From the NCBI GenBank assembly GCA_020723545.1, contig DYIS01000028.1, forward strand, positions 1 to 14,896: 14,896 nucleotides of DNA, in the 5' to 3' direction. Of the stretch, positions 1 to 5,526 are shown one piece after another. How positions within the stretch are numbered: the first letter of the stretch is position 1; the number at the start of each line of letters is the position of its first letter. The position numbers and the translations under genes were made by a program. The notes beneath the pieces are model-generated. The model did no database searches. It was given only the letters and a program-made list of their open reading frames with translations, and had not been told where the DNA came from. This DNA is from Ktedonobacter racemifer. Its GTDB lineage: Bacteria > Chloroflexota > DTOL01 > JACQYG01.

Positions 1-32
1 GTGCTGGGGTCATCACCAAGATCTTTGATTAG
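1..32 (+). CDS. tuf: Elongation factor Tu, C-terminal fragment
   Basis: Only the last nine codons and the stop are in the window. Read from base 3 they give AGVITKIFD and then TAG at 30-32, which matches the conserved EF-Tu C-terminus (usually GAGVITKI plus one or two residues). EF-Tu carries aminoacyl-tRNA to the ribosome as a GTP complex. tuf directly before rpsJ is the classic arrangement (str operon next to S10 operon). The stop codon overlaps a strong SD, AGGAGGAG at 31-38, so the next gene was probably once translationally coupled to tuf. The fragment is short, so the identification rests on the C-terminal motif plus context. Confidence 0.85.
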   Translation, partial: AGVITKIFD

Positions 33-38
33 GAGGAG
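31..38 (+). promoter_or_regulatory. Strong Shine-Dalgarno stranded far from rpsJ
   Basis: AGGAGGAG overlaps the tuf stop codon and is the best SD between tuf and rpsJ. The rpsJ start is at 104, 65 bases further on, with a heptamer repeat element filling the interval. There is no SD close to the GTG. The likely reading is that this is the original rpsJ ribosome-binding site, displaced by insertion of the element. Confidence 0.7.
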
Positions 39-40
39 AG

Positions 41-96
41 GGGTTAAGGGTTAAGGGTTAAGGGTTAAGACCTATATCCCTATCCCCTAATCCCTG
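41..96 (+). repeat. GGGTTAA heptamer element 1 with C-rich complementary arm
   Basis: Four perfect tandem GGGTTAA units occupy 41-68. They are followed by a C-rich arm (71-96) with C-tracts at 78-80, 84-87 and 92-94, roughly heptamer-spaced, ending CCCCTAATCCCTG. The two arms are imperfectly complementary, so the transcript could fold into a hairpin with mismatches and wobble pairs. The four GGG tracts with TTAA loops could instead form a G-quadruplex. It lies between the SD at 31-38 and the rpsJ GTG at 104. A related element precedes rplC. It resembles the short tandem heptanucleotide repeats known from cyanobacterial genomes in unit length, but I do not claim homology. Confidence 0.85.
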
Positions 97-103
97 ACAC
101 AGA

Positions 104-412
104 GTGGCCAAGCAGAGGATCAGGATTCGCCTGAAGGCGTACGATCACCGATTGCTGGATCAGTCGGCGGTGCAGATAGTGGAGACGGCGGAGAGGACTG
201 GTGCTCAGGTGAGCGGGCCGGTGCCGCTACCCACGCGGATCGAGAAGTTCTGCGTTATCCGGTCACCCTTTATCGACAAGGATTCGCGGGAACAATTCGA
301 GATGCGAACGCATAAGCGGCTCATCGATGTGTTGGAGCCGAGCCCCAGGACCATCGATGCCCTCATGCGGCTCAGCCTGCCCGCTGGCGTGGATATTGAG
401 ATAAAGCTCTAA
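104..412 (+). CDS. rpsJ: 30S ribosomal protein S10
   Basis: A 102-residue protein, the normal S10 length. It opens with AKQRIRIRLKAYDHRLLDQS and ends with LPAGVDIEIKL, both family signatures; HKRLIDVLEP is near residues 70-79. S10 is a 3' (head) domain protein of the 30S subunit and, as NusE, is also a partner of NusB in transcription antitermination. It is the first ribosomal gene of the S10 operon and follows tuf as expected. The GTG start at 104 is fixed by the conserved N-terminus, since the next upstream bases are repeat element. No SD lies within 15 bases of it; the nearest strong one is at 31-38. Translation may therefore rely on RNA folding, coupling or SD-independent initiation. Confidence 0.97.
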   Translation: MAKQRIRIRLKAYDHRLLDQSAVQIVETAERTGAQVSGPVPLPTRIEKFCVIRSPFIDKDSREQFEMRTHKRLIDVLEPSPRTIDALMRLSLPAGVDIEIKL

Positions 413-423
413 AAGGGGGCAGA

Positions 424-493
424 GGGTTACGGGTCATGGGTTAAGGGTTAAGGGTTGGGGCCCTAACCTCTAAGCCCTAACCCCTATTCCCTG
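424..493 (+). repeat. GGGTTAA heptamer element 2 with C-rich complementary arm
   Basis: Heptamer-phased G-tracts run from 424 to 460: GGGTTAC, GGGTCAT, GGGTTAA, GGGTTAA, GGGTT and GGGG. A C-rich arm follows (461-493) with CCCTAA-like units and ends CCCCTATTCCCTG. That end matches the end of element 1 (84-96) at 12 of 13 positions, so the two are copies of one element type with a defined 3' border. The core around GGTTGGGGCCCTAACC is nearly palindromic, so a hairpin is likely. The element fills almost the whole gap between rpsJ and rplC and ends 5 bases before the rplC ATG. Units in this copy are more degenerate than in element 1. Confidence 0.85.
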
Positions 494-498
494 GGACT

Positions 499-1131
499 AT
501 GATACGAGGATTATTAGGCAAAAAGCTAGGGATGACTCAGGTTTTCTCTGATACCGGAGAGGTGGTCCCGGTCACGGTCATCGAGGCCGGTCCCTGTGTG
601 ATCACTCAGGTGAAGACCAAGGCGACCGACGGCTACGATGCAGTGCAACTGGGCTTCGGCCTGGCCAAGAGGCTGACCAAGCCAGAGAGAGGTCACCTGG
701 GCAAGCTGCCGGCACTCAGGTACTTGCGGGAACTCAGGGTAGACCAGGCCGAGGGCTATCAGTTGGGCGGCAAGGTGGACGTGAGCGTGTTCAAGCCGGG
801 CGAGCTGGTGGACGTCACCGGCCTTTCCAAAGGAAAGGGCTTTGCTGGCGTGGTTAAGCGACACCACTTCGCCGGCGGCCCGCGCACCCACGGGCAATCC
901 GATCGCCATCGAGCTCCCGGGGCCATAAGCTCGGGCACTACGCCGGGGCGCATACTCAAGGGTAAACGCATGGCGGGGCACATGGGCGCTGAGCGGGTGA
1001 CGGTTCAGAACTTGCAGGTGGTTCAAGCGGACCTGGAGCGCAACCTTCTCCTGGTGAAGGGGACAGTGCCCGGGGGCACCAATGGCCTGGTTCTGATAAA
1101 GGCGGCGGTCAAGTCTACGGGGGGGCGTTGA
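499..1131 (+). CDS. rplC: 50S ribosomal protein L3
   Basis: A 210-residue protein of usual bacterial L3 length. The N-terminus IRGLLGKKLGMTQVF is the family signature. The central segment (about residues 105-160: SKGKGFAGVVKRHHF, GGPRTHGQSDRHRAPGAI, GRILKGKRMAGHMG) is the extension that reaches towards the peptidyl transferase centre. L3 binds near the 3' end of 23S rRNA and is an early assembly protein. The ATG at 499 is set by the N-terminal motif. No SD lies close to it: the nearest purine-rich run is AAGGGGG at 413-419, right after the rpsJ stop and about 80 bases away. rplD follows after one base. Confidence 0.97.
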   Translation: MIRGLLGKKLGMTQVFSDTGEVVPVTVIEAGPCVITQVKTKATDGYDAVQLGFGLAKRLTKPERGHLGKLPALRYLRELRVDQAEGYQLGGKVDVSVFKPGELVDVTGLSKGKGFAGVVKRHHFAGGPRTHGQSDRHRAPGAISSGTTPGRILKGKRMAGHMGAERVTVQNLQVVQADLERNLLLVKGTVPGGTNGLVLIKAAVKSTGGR

Positions 1132-1132
1132 G

Positions 1133-1762
1133 GTGTTACAAGCTGCGGTATACAACGTGGCCGGCGAGGTGGTGGACAACGTCGAGCTGGACGAAGAGCT
1201 GTTCGGCGTCGCCGCGGAAACTGCGGTGGTACACCTGGCCGTGATCCGCCAGTTGGCCAACGCCCGCCTGGGCACTGCCGACGTGAAGGCCCGGGGAGAG
1301 GTGAGCGGCGGCGGGGCCAAGCCCTGGCGCGAGAAGGGCACCGGTCGGGCGCGACAGGGATCCAACCGGGCGCCGCACTGGAAGGGCGGCGGCGTGGTCT
1401 TTGGCCCTACACCCCGGAGCTATGCGAAAGAGATGCCGAAAAAGGCGCGGCGGCTGGCCCTGGCAGCAGCGCTGTCGGCCAAGGCCAGGGACGAACAACT
1501 GATCCTGCTCAGCGAACTGAGCCTGCCGGCCGCGAAGACCAGGGAGATTTTGGCGCTGCTCCGGCGGCTGGCGGTGGGCTCCTCCGCCCTGATCGTCCTG
1601 GGGGGACCAGACGTGACGGTTCAGAGAGCGGCCCGAAACCTACGCGGGGTGAAGGCAGTGCCGGTGACCAGCTTGAACGTGGTGGACGTCCTCCGGCACG
1701 AGTATATCGTATTGCCGGTGAAGGCCTTGGAGATGATAAGGCAGACCTGGGGCCAGGCCTAG
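1133..1762 (+). CDS. rplD: 50S ribosomal protein L4
   Basis: A 209-residue L4. The long internal loop that lines the nascent-peptide tunnel is clear (about residues 60-105): GGAKPWREKGTGRARQGSNRAPHWKGGG, then VVFGPTPRSYAKEMPKKARRLAL. The GTG start at 1133 has a G-run SD (1119-1125) inside the rplC end and sits one base after the rplC stop, so coupling is expected. In E. coli, L4 is the autogenous regulator of the S10 operon through a leader upstream of rpsJ. Whether that applies here cannot be told, because the region upstream of tuf is outside the window. A 76-base structured gap follows. Confidence 0.97.
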   Translation: MLQAAVYNVAGEVVDNVELDEELFGVAAETAVVHLAVIRQLANARLGTADVKARGEVSGGGAKPWREKGTGRARQGSNRAPHWKGGGVVFGPTPRSYAKEMPKKARRLALAAALSAKARDEQLILLSELSLPAAKTREILALLRRLAVGSSALIVLGGPDVTVQRAARNLRGVKAVPVTSLNVVDVLRHEYIVLPVKALEMIRQTWGQA

Positions 1763-1770
1763 TTGCCGTG

Positions 1771-1807
1771 CCGGCCTTGCCGGACCCTGGTGAGACCAGT
1801 TTTCTTT
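1771..1807 (+). terminator. Two small hairpins with a T-rich tail after rplD (weak attenuator candidate)
   Basis: CCGGC-CTT-GCCGG (1771-1783) and CTGGT-GAG-ACCAG (1787-1799) are perfect 5-bp stems with 3-base loops. The second is followed at once by TTTTCTTT (1800-1807). This looks like a weak intrinsic terminator or attenuator between rplD and rplW. The stems are short and the downstream genes are essential, so at most partial termination or an RNA processing site is plausible. Confidence 0.35.
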
Positions 1808-1817
1808 ACCAGCAAAG
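1804..1817. repeat. Palindrome copy A, CTTTACCAGCAAAG
   Basis: A variant of the 14-base palindrome found intact at 12957-12970 (12 of 14 positions the same). The flanks extend it to TTCTTT...AAAGAA (1802-1819). It lies between rplD and rplW, just before the weak rplW SD. Function unknown. Confidence 0.5.
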
Positions 1818-1838
1818 AAGGGGGCATCGGTTCAGAAG

Positions 1839-2126
1839 ATGGAGGTCCTGCAGATCCTGAGACGCCCGGTGGTCACCGAAAAGGTCACCGGGCAAGCGAG
1901 TCAAAACAAATACACCTTTGAGGTATCACTGGACGCCAACAAGATCCAGATCAAACAGGCCGTGGAGGCTGCCTTCAAGGGCATAAAGGTGGTGGCCGTG
2001 AACACCAGCAAGGTGCCCGGCAAGGAAAGACGCTTGGGCCGCCATCGCGGCATGACTTCGCCCTGGAAGAAAGCGGTGGTGACCATCCAGGAGGGCCAGA
2101 AGATTGAGTTCTTTGAGGGAGTGTGA
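1839..2126 (+). CDS. rplW: 50S ribosomal protein L23
   Basis: A 95-residue L23 with the N-terminal signature ILRRPVVTEKVT (residues 6-17) and the later VNTSKVPGKERRLGRHRG segment (about 54-71). L23 sits at the tunnel exit and is the docking site for trigger factor and SRP. The ATG at 1839 is supported by family length. The upstream GAAGGGGG (1817-1824) is 14 bases away, a long spacing for an SD. It is separated from rplD by 76 bases holding two small hairpins and palindrome copy A, unlike the tight rplC-rplD junction. rplB follows after 22 bases. Confidence 0.96.
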   Translation: MEVLQILRRPVVTEKVTGQASQNKYTFEVSLDANKIQIKQAVEAAFKGIKVVAVNTSKVPGKERRLGRHRGMTSPWKKAVVTIQEGQKIEFFEGV

Positions 2127-2148
2127 TGGGTGATAAGCGAGGTGAGCT

Positions 2149-2973
2149 ATGGCATTAAAGACGTATAAACCGACTTCTCCCGGCCGTCGCTGGTTGATGG
2201 GGCCTACGTTCGGCGAAGTGACCAGGGAGAAGCCGGAGAAGTCTCTCTTGGCGCCCCAACGTAGGGCCGGGGGGCGCAACTTTCAAGGGCGGGTTACCGT
2301 CCGCCACCGGGGCGGCGGCCACAAGCAGTTCTATCGCTTGGTGGACTTCAAGAGAGACAAGGTTGGTGTTCCGGGCAAGGTGACGGCCATCGAGTACGAC
2401 CCCAACCGGTCGGCGCGCATCGCCCTCGTCACCTATGCCGATGGCGAGAAACGGTACATCCTGGCCCCAATGGGGCTTCAAGTGGGCAACAAGGTCGTGT
2501 CTGGGCCCATGGCCGAGGTGAGCGTTGGTAACACCTTGCCCATCGGCAGCATACCGGTGGGCACCCAGATTCACAACATCGAGCTCACACCTGGCAAGGG
2601 CGGGCAGTTGGTCCGCTCGGCCGGCGCCTCGGCGCAGCTCATGGCCAAGGAGGGCGAATACGCCCAGGTCAGGCTGCCCTCCGGCGAGGTGCGGCGTGTA
2701 CATCAGACCTGTACCGCCACCATCGGCCAGATCGGGAACCTGGATCACGAGAACCGCAGCCTGGGCAAGGCAGGACGCAGCCGCTGGCTGGGGAAGCGCC
2801 CGGCCGTGCGCGGTTCGGCCATGACCCCTCGGGATCACCCTCACGGCGGCGGCGAGGGCAAGGCGCCGGTGGGGATGCCTGGGCCCAAGACCCCCTGGGG
2901 CAAACCTGCTTTAGGATACAAGACGCGGCGCAACAAGGTCAGCGACAAGATGATCGTCAAGAGGCGAAAGTAG
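2149..2973 (+). CDS. rplB: 50S ribosomal protein L2
   Basis: A 274-residue L2 of normal length, a primary 23S rRNA-binding protein needed for subunit association and peptidyl transfer. The start ALKTYKPTSPGRRW and the C-terminal DHPHGGGEGKAPVG (residues 229-242) are diagnostic; the latter holds the conserved histidine pair 230 and 232, near the functionally important E. coli His229. The basic tail ends KTRRNKVSDKMIVKRRK. The ATG at 2149 has AGGTG (2140-2144) upstream. rpsS follows after 53 bases that include palindrome copy B and a clear SD. Confidence 0.98.
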   Translation: MALKTYKPTSPGRRWLMGPTFGEVTREKPEKSLLAPQRRAGGRNFQGRVTVRHRGGGHKQFYRLVDFKRDKVGVPGKVTAIEYDPNRSARIALVTYADGEKRYILAPMGLQVGNKVVSGPMAEVSVGNTLPIGSIPVGTQIHNIELTPGKGGQLVRSAGASAQLMAKEGEYAQVRLPSGEVRRVHQTCTATIGQIGNLDHENRSLGKAGRSRWLGKRPAVRGSAMTPRDHPHGGGEGKAPVGMPGPKTPWGKPALGYKTRRNKVSDKMIVKRRK

Positions 2974-2990
2974 GCGTGGCGCTCGGCGCT

Positions 2991-3004
2991 CTCTATTAGT
3001 AAAG
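2991..3004. repeat. Palindrome copy B, CTCTATTAGTAAAG
   Basis: Matches 12 of 14 positions of CTTTACTAGTAAAG at 12957-12970. It lies between rplB and rpsS, about 9 bases before the rpsS SD. The left half is degenerate, so it would fold poorly by itself. Confidence 0.4.
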
Positions 3005-3026
3005 GATTTCCCAGGAGGAGACGACG

Positions 3027-3335
3027 GTGTCCAGGTCGATCAAGAAAGGTCCCTATGTGGACAAGCGGCTTCTGGGCCGGATCGAGGCCATGAACAAGAG
3101 CGGGGAGAAGCGGGTGATAAAGACCTGGTCTCGAGACTGCACCATCTTCCCCCAGATGGTCGGGCACACCATCGGCGTCCACGACGGGCGGCGTCACGTG
3201 CCCATATACATCACCGAGAACATGGTGGGCCACAAGCTGGGGGAGTTCGCCCTCACCAGGACTTACCGAGGGCACAGCGCTCGGGTGGAGAAGGCCACCC
3301 AGCCCGCGGCGCCGATAGCGGCGCCCAGGGCGTGA
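3027..3335 (+). CDS. rpsS: 30S ribosomal protein S19
   Basis: A 102-residue S19. The N-terminus SRSIKKGPYVDKRLL and the core VIKTWSRDCTIFPQMVGHTIGVHDGRRHVPIYI (about residues 30-62) are typical, as is MVGHKLGEFALTRTYRGH (66-83). S19 lies in the 30S head, forms a complex with S13 and faces the A-site tRNA. The GTG start has an excellent SD, AGGAGGAG at 3013-3020, six bases away. The final 15 or so residues are Ala/Pro-rich and lineage-specific. rplV follows after 91 bases that hold a small stem (GGCCA-GATG-TGGCC, 3359-3372). Confidence 0.97.
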   Translation: MSRSIKKGPYVDKRLLGRIEAMNKSGEKRVIKTWSRDCTIFPQMVGHTIGVHDGRRHVPIYITENMVGHKLGEFALTRTYRGHSARVEKATQPAAPIAAPRA

Positions 3336-3426
3336 TGCGGTGAGCCGGGGAGAGTGCGGGCCAGATGTGGCCTGGCGGGTGTAAGCCATACGCGGCGTTT
3401 ACGGGACCAATGAGGAGTCATCCACG

Positions 3427-3768
3427 ATGGAAGTAAGGGCAGTTGCCAGATATATCGGTCTGTCACCACGGAAGGTGCGCCTGGTGGTGGACACCGTGCG
3501 CGGCAAGCCAGTGGGCGAGGCGCTGGCGGTATTGCGCTACCTCCCCAATGCTGCGGCCAGGGAGGTGGCAAAGGTGGTGAAATCCGCTGTAGCCAACGCT
3601 GAGCAGAACAATCACCTTTCGGCGGAGGACCTTTACATCGCCAGCATCTCGGCCGACGAAGGGCCCAGTTTGAAGCGGTGGCGGCCCGGGGCACGTGGCC
3701 GGGCCAATCCAATTCGCAAGCGCTCTAGCCACATCACGGTGGTGGTGGCGGAGAAGGAGGTCAGGTAG
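3427..3768 (+). CDS. rplV: 50S ribosomal protein L22
   Basis: A 113-residue L22. The start EVRAVARYIGLSPRKVRLVVDTVRG is the family signature. The beta-hairpin that reaches into the exit tunnel is at about residues 80-100 (EGPSLKRWRPGARGRANPIRKRSSH), the region where macrolide-resistance changes are known in other bacteria. The start ATG has GAGGAG at 3412-3417, nine bases away. The stop codon is followed directly by the rpsC start, with no base between them, and the rpsC SD lies inside the end of rplV. Confidence 0.97.
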   Translation: MEVRAVARYIGLSPRKVRLVVDTVRGKPVGEALAVLRYLPNAAAREVAKVVKSAVANAEQNNHLSAEDLYIASISADEGPSLKRWRPGARGRANPIRKRSSHITVVVAEKEVR

Positions 3769-4473
3769 TTGGGACGCAAGGTTCATCCCTTTGGCTTTCG
3801 CCTGGGAACGATCAAGGACTGGCAGGCCCACTGGTTCGCGGAGAAGGGTTACACCGAGCTCTTGCACGAGGACCTGCATCTCCGGCGCCTGGTCCTCCAG
3901 GGATTGGCGGAGGCGGGGGTCTCCAAGGTGGAGATCGAACGCTCAGCCAACCTGGTATCCGTGACGATCCACACCGCCAAGCCCGGCATAGTGATCGGCA
4001 AGGGCGGCACCAAGGTGGAGGCTCTCCGGCAGATGCTGGAGGCGGAGATCAATGCGCCGGGCAGGCCTCCAAAGAAGGTGCGGCTTAACATCCATGAGAT
4101 CCGACAGCCCGAGCTGGACGCCTACCTGGTGGCCCGCAACGTGGCCGAGCAGATCGAGAAACGGGTGGCTTACAAGCGGGCGATGAAGCAGGCCGTTTCC
4201 CGGGCCTTGAAGCTGGGGGCCAAGGGCATCAAGGTGACGGTGGCCGGTCGCCTGGCGGGCGCCGAGATGTGCCGCCGGGAGTGGGAGCGTGCAGGACGGG
4301 TTCCATTGCAGACCTTGCGGGCAGACATCGATTTCGGGCAGACCGAGGCACACACGACCTTCGGTCGCATCGGCGTAAAGACCTGGATCTACAAGGGCGA
4401 CATCCTGCCGCCCCCCAAGAAAACGCCGGTGCCCGCCCCCAAGGTCGAGAGCATTTCACCGGCCGTGGAGTAG
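3769..4473 (+). CDS. rpsC: 30S ribosomal protein S3
   Basis: A 234-residue S3, which helps form the mRNA entry site of the 30S subunit. It starts GRKVHPFGFRLGTIKDW, then has a KH domain with VIGKGG (GKGG at residues 77-80), and the C-terminal domain contains AHTTFGRIGVKTWIYKGD. The last 25 residues are Pro/Ala-rich. The start is TTG at 3769, directly after the rplV TAG, with AAGGAGG at 3754-3760. The family N-terminus leaves no better start. The tight junction implies translational coupling to rplV. A 96-base gap with a long hairpin follows before rplP. Confidence 0.97.
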   Translation: MGRKVHPFGFRLGTIKDWQAHWFAEKGYTELLHEDLHLRRLVLQGLAEAGVSKVEIERSANLVSVTIHTAKPGIVIGKGGTKVEALRQMLEAEINAPGRPPKKVRLNIHEIRQPELDAYLVARNVAEQIEKRVAYKRAMKQAVSRALKLGAKGIKVTVAGRLAGAEMCRREWERAGRVPLQTLRADIDFGQTEAHTTFGRIGVKTWIYKGDILPPPKKTPVPAPKVESISPAVE

Positions 4474-4492
4474 CGATGCCGCACCGCGGAAA

Positions 4493-4500
4493 GAGGAGGT
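4493..4500 (+). promoter_or_regulatory. Strong Shine-Dalgarno stranded far from rplP
   Basis: GAGGAGGT is a near-ideal SD, but the rplP ATG is at 4570, 69 bases further on. The interval is filled by a long hairpin (4502-4561), and the eight bases just before the ATG (GAGCAGAT) hold no SD. The same layout is seen at rpsJ. A possible 8-codon ORF (ATG at 4475, MPHRGKRR, stop at 4499-4501) runs through this SD. Confidence 0.6.
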
Positions 4501-4501
4501 A

Positions 4502-4561
4502 AGGAAGAGAGGTCAAGGAGGCCAGGAGCGGTCATGGTCCGCCGGCCCTCGTCTCTCTCCT
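4502..4561 (+). other. Long hairpin between an SD and the rplP start
   Basis: Outer arms AGGAAGAGAG (4502-4511) and CTCTCTCCT (4553-4561) pair over nine positions with one bulge. Middle arms GAGGCC (4518-4523) and GGCCCTC (4544-4550) pair with one bulged C. Inner arms GCGG (4528-4531) and CCGC (4539-4542) close a 7-base loop. If folded, the SD at 4493-4500 would sit about ten bases of unpaired RNA from the ATG at 4570. There is no terminator tail. Confidence 0.6.
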
Positions 4562-4569
4562 GAGCAGAT

Positions 4570-5016
4570 ATGTTGATGCCTAAACGGGTCAAGCATCGCA
4601 AGGCCCATCGTGGCCGCATGAAGGGCCAGGCCACCAGGGGCACGGCCGTGGCCTTCGGGGAGTACGGTTTGCAGGCCCTGGAGGCCGCGTGGCTGGACAG
4701 CCGCCAGATCGAGGCTGCCCGCCGCGCCATGACGCACTTCATCAAACGGGGCGGCAAGGTTTGGATCAGGGTGTTCCCGGACAAGCCCGTTACCGCCAAG
4801 CCAGCGGAGACACGCATGGGCTCTGGCAAGGGTGCCCCAGACCATTGGGTGGCGGTGATCAAGCCCGGCCGGGTGCTCTTCGAGCTCGGTGGAATAAAGG
4901 AAGAGATGGCCCGGGAGGCCATGCGCCTGGCCTCTCACAAGCTGCCTTTAGCCACCAGGTTCGTGGCCCGGGCTCAGGAGGGCACGGAGAAGGTGGGTGA
5001 GCCCAGTGAAGATTAA
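4570..5016 (+). CDS. rplP: 50S ribosomal protein L16
   Basis: A 148-residue L16, which contacts the A-site and P-site tRNA region of the 50S and joins late in assembly. The N-terminus LMPKRVKHRKAHRGRMKGQATRG and the core GGKVWIRVFPDKPVTAKPAETRMGSGKGAPDHWVAVIKPGRVLFELGG (about residues 60-107) are diagnostic. The ATG at 4570 gives the typical MLMPKRVK start; ATG 4576 is the alternative. No SD is adjacent (see the hairpin at 4502-4561). The 3' end overlaps rpmC by 11 bases if rpmC starts at 5006. Confidence 0.96.
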   Translation: MLMPKRVKHRKAHRGRMKGQATRGTAVAFGEYGLQALEAAWLDSRQIEAARRAMTHFIKRGGKVWIRVFPDKPVTAKPAETRMGSGKGAPDHWVAVIKPGRVLFELGGIKEEMAREAMRLASHKLPLATRFVARAQEGTEKVGEPSED

Positions 5017-5215
5017 AGAGGTCAGAGAGCTTCCTCCCCACGAGGTGAGGACCAAATTGAAGGAATCGTACGAGGAGCTTTTCAAGCTGCGGTTCCAACT
5101 GGCGACCAAACAACTGGCCAACTACCAGAGGCTGACTGAGGTGCGTCGTACTATTGCCCGGCTCAAGACCATCCTTCGGGAGCGAGAGCTGCAATCGATG
5201 CAGGAGGGTGAGTGA
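5006..5215 (+). CDS. rpmC: 50S ribosomal protein L29
   Basis: About 69 residues, mostly helical, beginning KIKEVRELPPHEVRTKLKESYEELFKLRFQLATKQL and continuing RRTIARLKTILRERE, the typical two-helix L29. It lies near the tunnel exit beside L23. The start is ambiguous: GTG 5006 matches the usual family start (MK..E.REL) with AGGTGG at 4991-4996, and GTG 4997 would add three residues with GGAG at 4986-4989. Either way the gene begins inside the end of rplP, so it is probably translated by coupling. Its stop overlaps the rpsQ start region. Confidence 0.93.
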   Translation: MKIKEVRELPPHEVRTKLKESYEELFKLRFQLATKQLANYQRLTEVRRTIARLKTILRERELQSMQEGE

Positions 5216-5481
5216 GGGTGGAAGGAAAGGCAAAGATCGGTCGCGTGGTGGGTGACAAAATGGACAAGACGGTCGTGGTGGCGGTGGAATCGGTACGCAT
5301 GCACCGCCTTTACCAGAAGCCGGTGAAACGTACCCGGAGATTCAAGGCTCACGACGCCGCCAATTCCTGCAAGGTCGGTGACCTGGTCCGTATCGTGGAG
5401 AGCCGCCCTCTGAGCAAAGAAAAGCGTTGGCGCGTGACAGCTATCCTGAAGAAGAGCGAGACGATACAAGTGGAGGCCTAG
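5212..5481 (+). CDS. rpsQ: 30S ribosomal protein S17
   Basis: An 89-residue S17, an OB-fold 16S rRNA-binding protein of early 30S assembly. Signatures are KIGRVVGDKMDKTVVVAVE (about residues 8-26), YQKPVKRTRRFKAHD (34-48) and the end IVESRPLSKEKRWRVTAIL. The GTG at 5212 overlaps the rpmC stop by four bases (GTGA), with AGGAGG at 5202-5207. GTG 5218 is an alternative in the same frame, losing two residues, with a more comfortable SD spacing of ten. It is the last gene of the classical S10 operon and is followed by rplN after 45 bases. Confidence 0.95.
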   Translation: MRVEGKAKIGRVVGDKMDKTVVVAVESVRMHRLYQKPVKRTRRFKAHDAANSCKVGDLVRIVESRPLSKEKRWRVTAILKKSETIQVEA

Positions 5482-5526
5482 ACGCGCGCCGGTACCCCCT
5501 CAACTTCGGCTCAGGAAGGATGCGGT

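Noticed and set aside
41..68. GGGTTAA array as a telomere or a eukaryotic contig end
   Set aside because: The array is internal, has only four units, and lies between tuf and rpsJ in a standard bacterial operon.
41..493. CRISPR array
   Set aside because: Units are seven bases with no unique spacers.
526..1365. 279-codon open frame on the minus strand across rplC and rplD
   Set aside because: It is a shadow of two certain genes in GC-rich DNA; the translation resembles no family and it lacks its own context.
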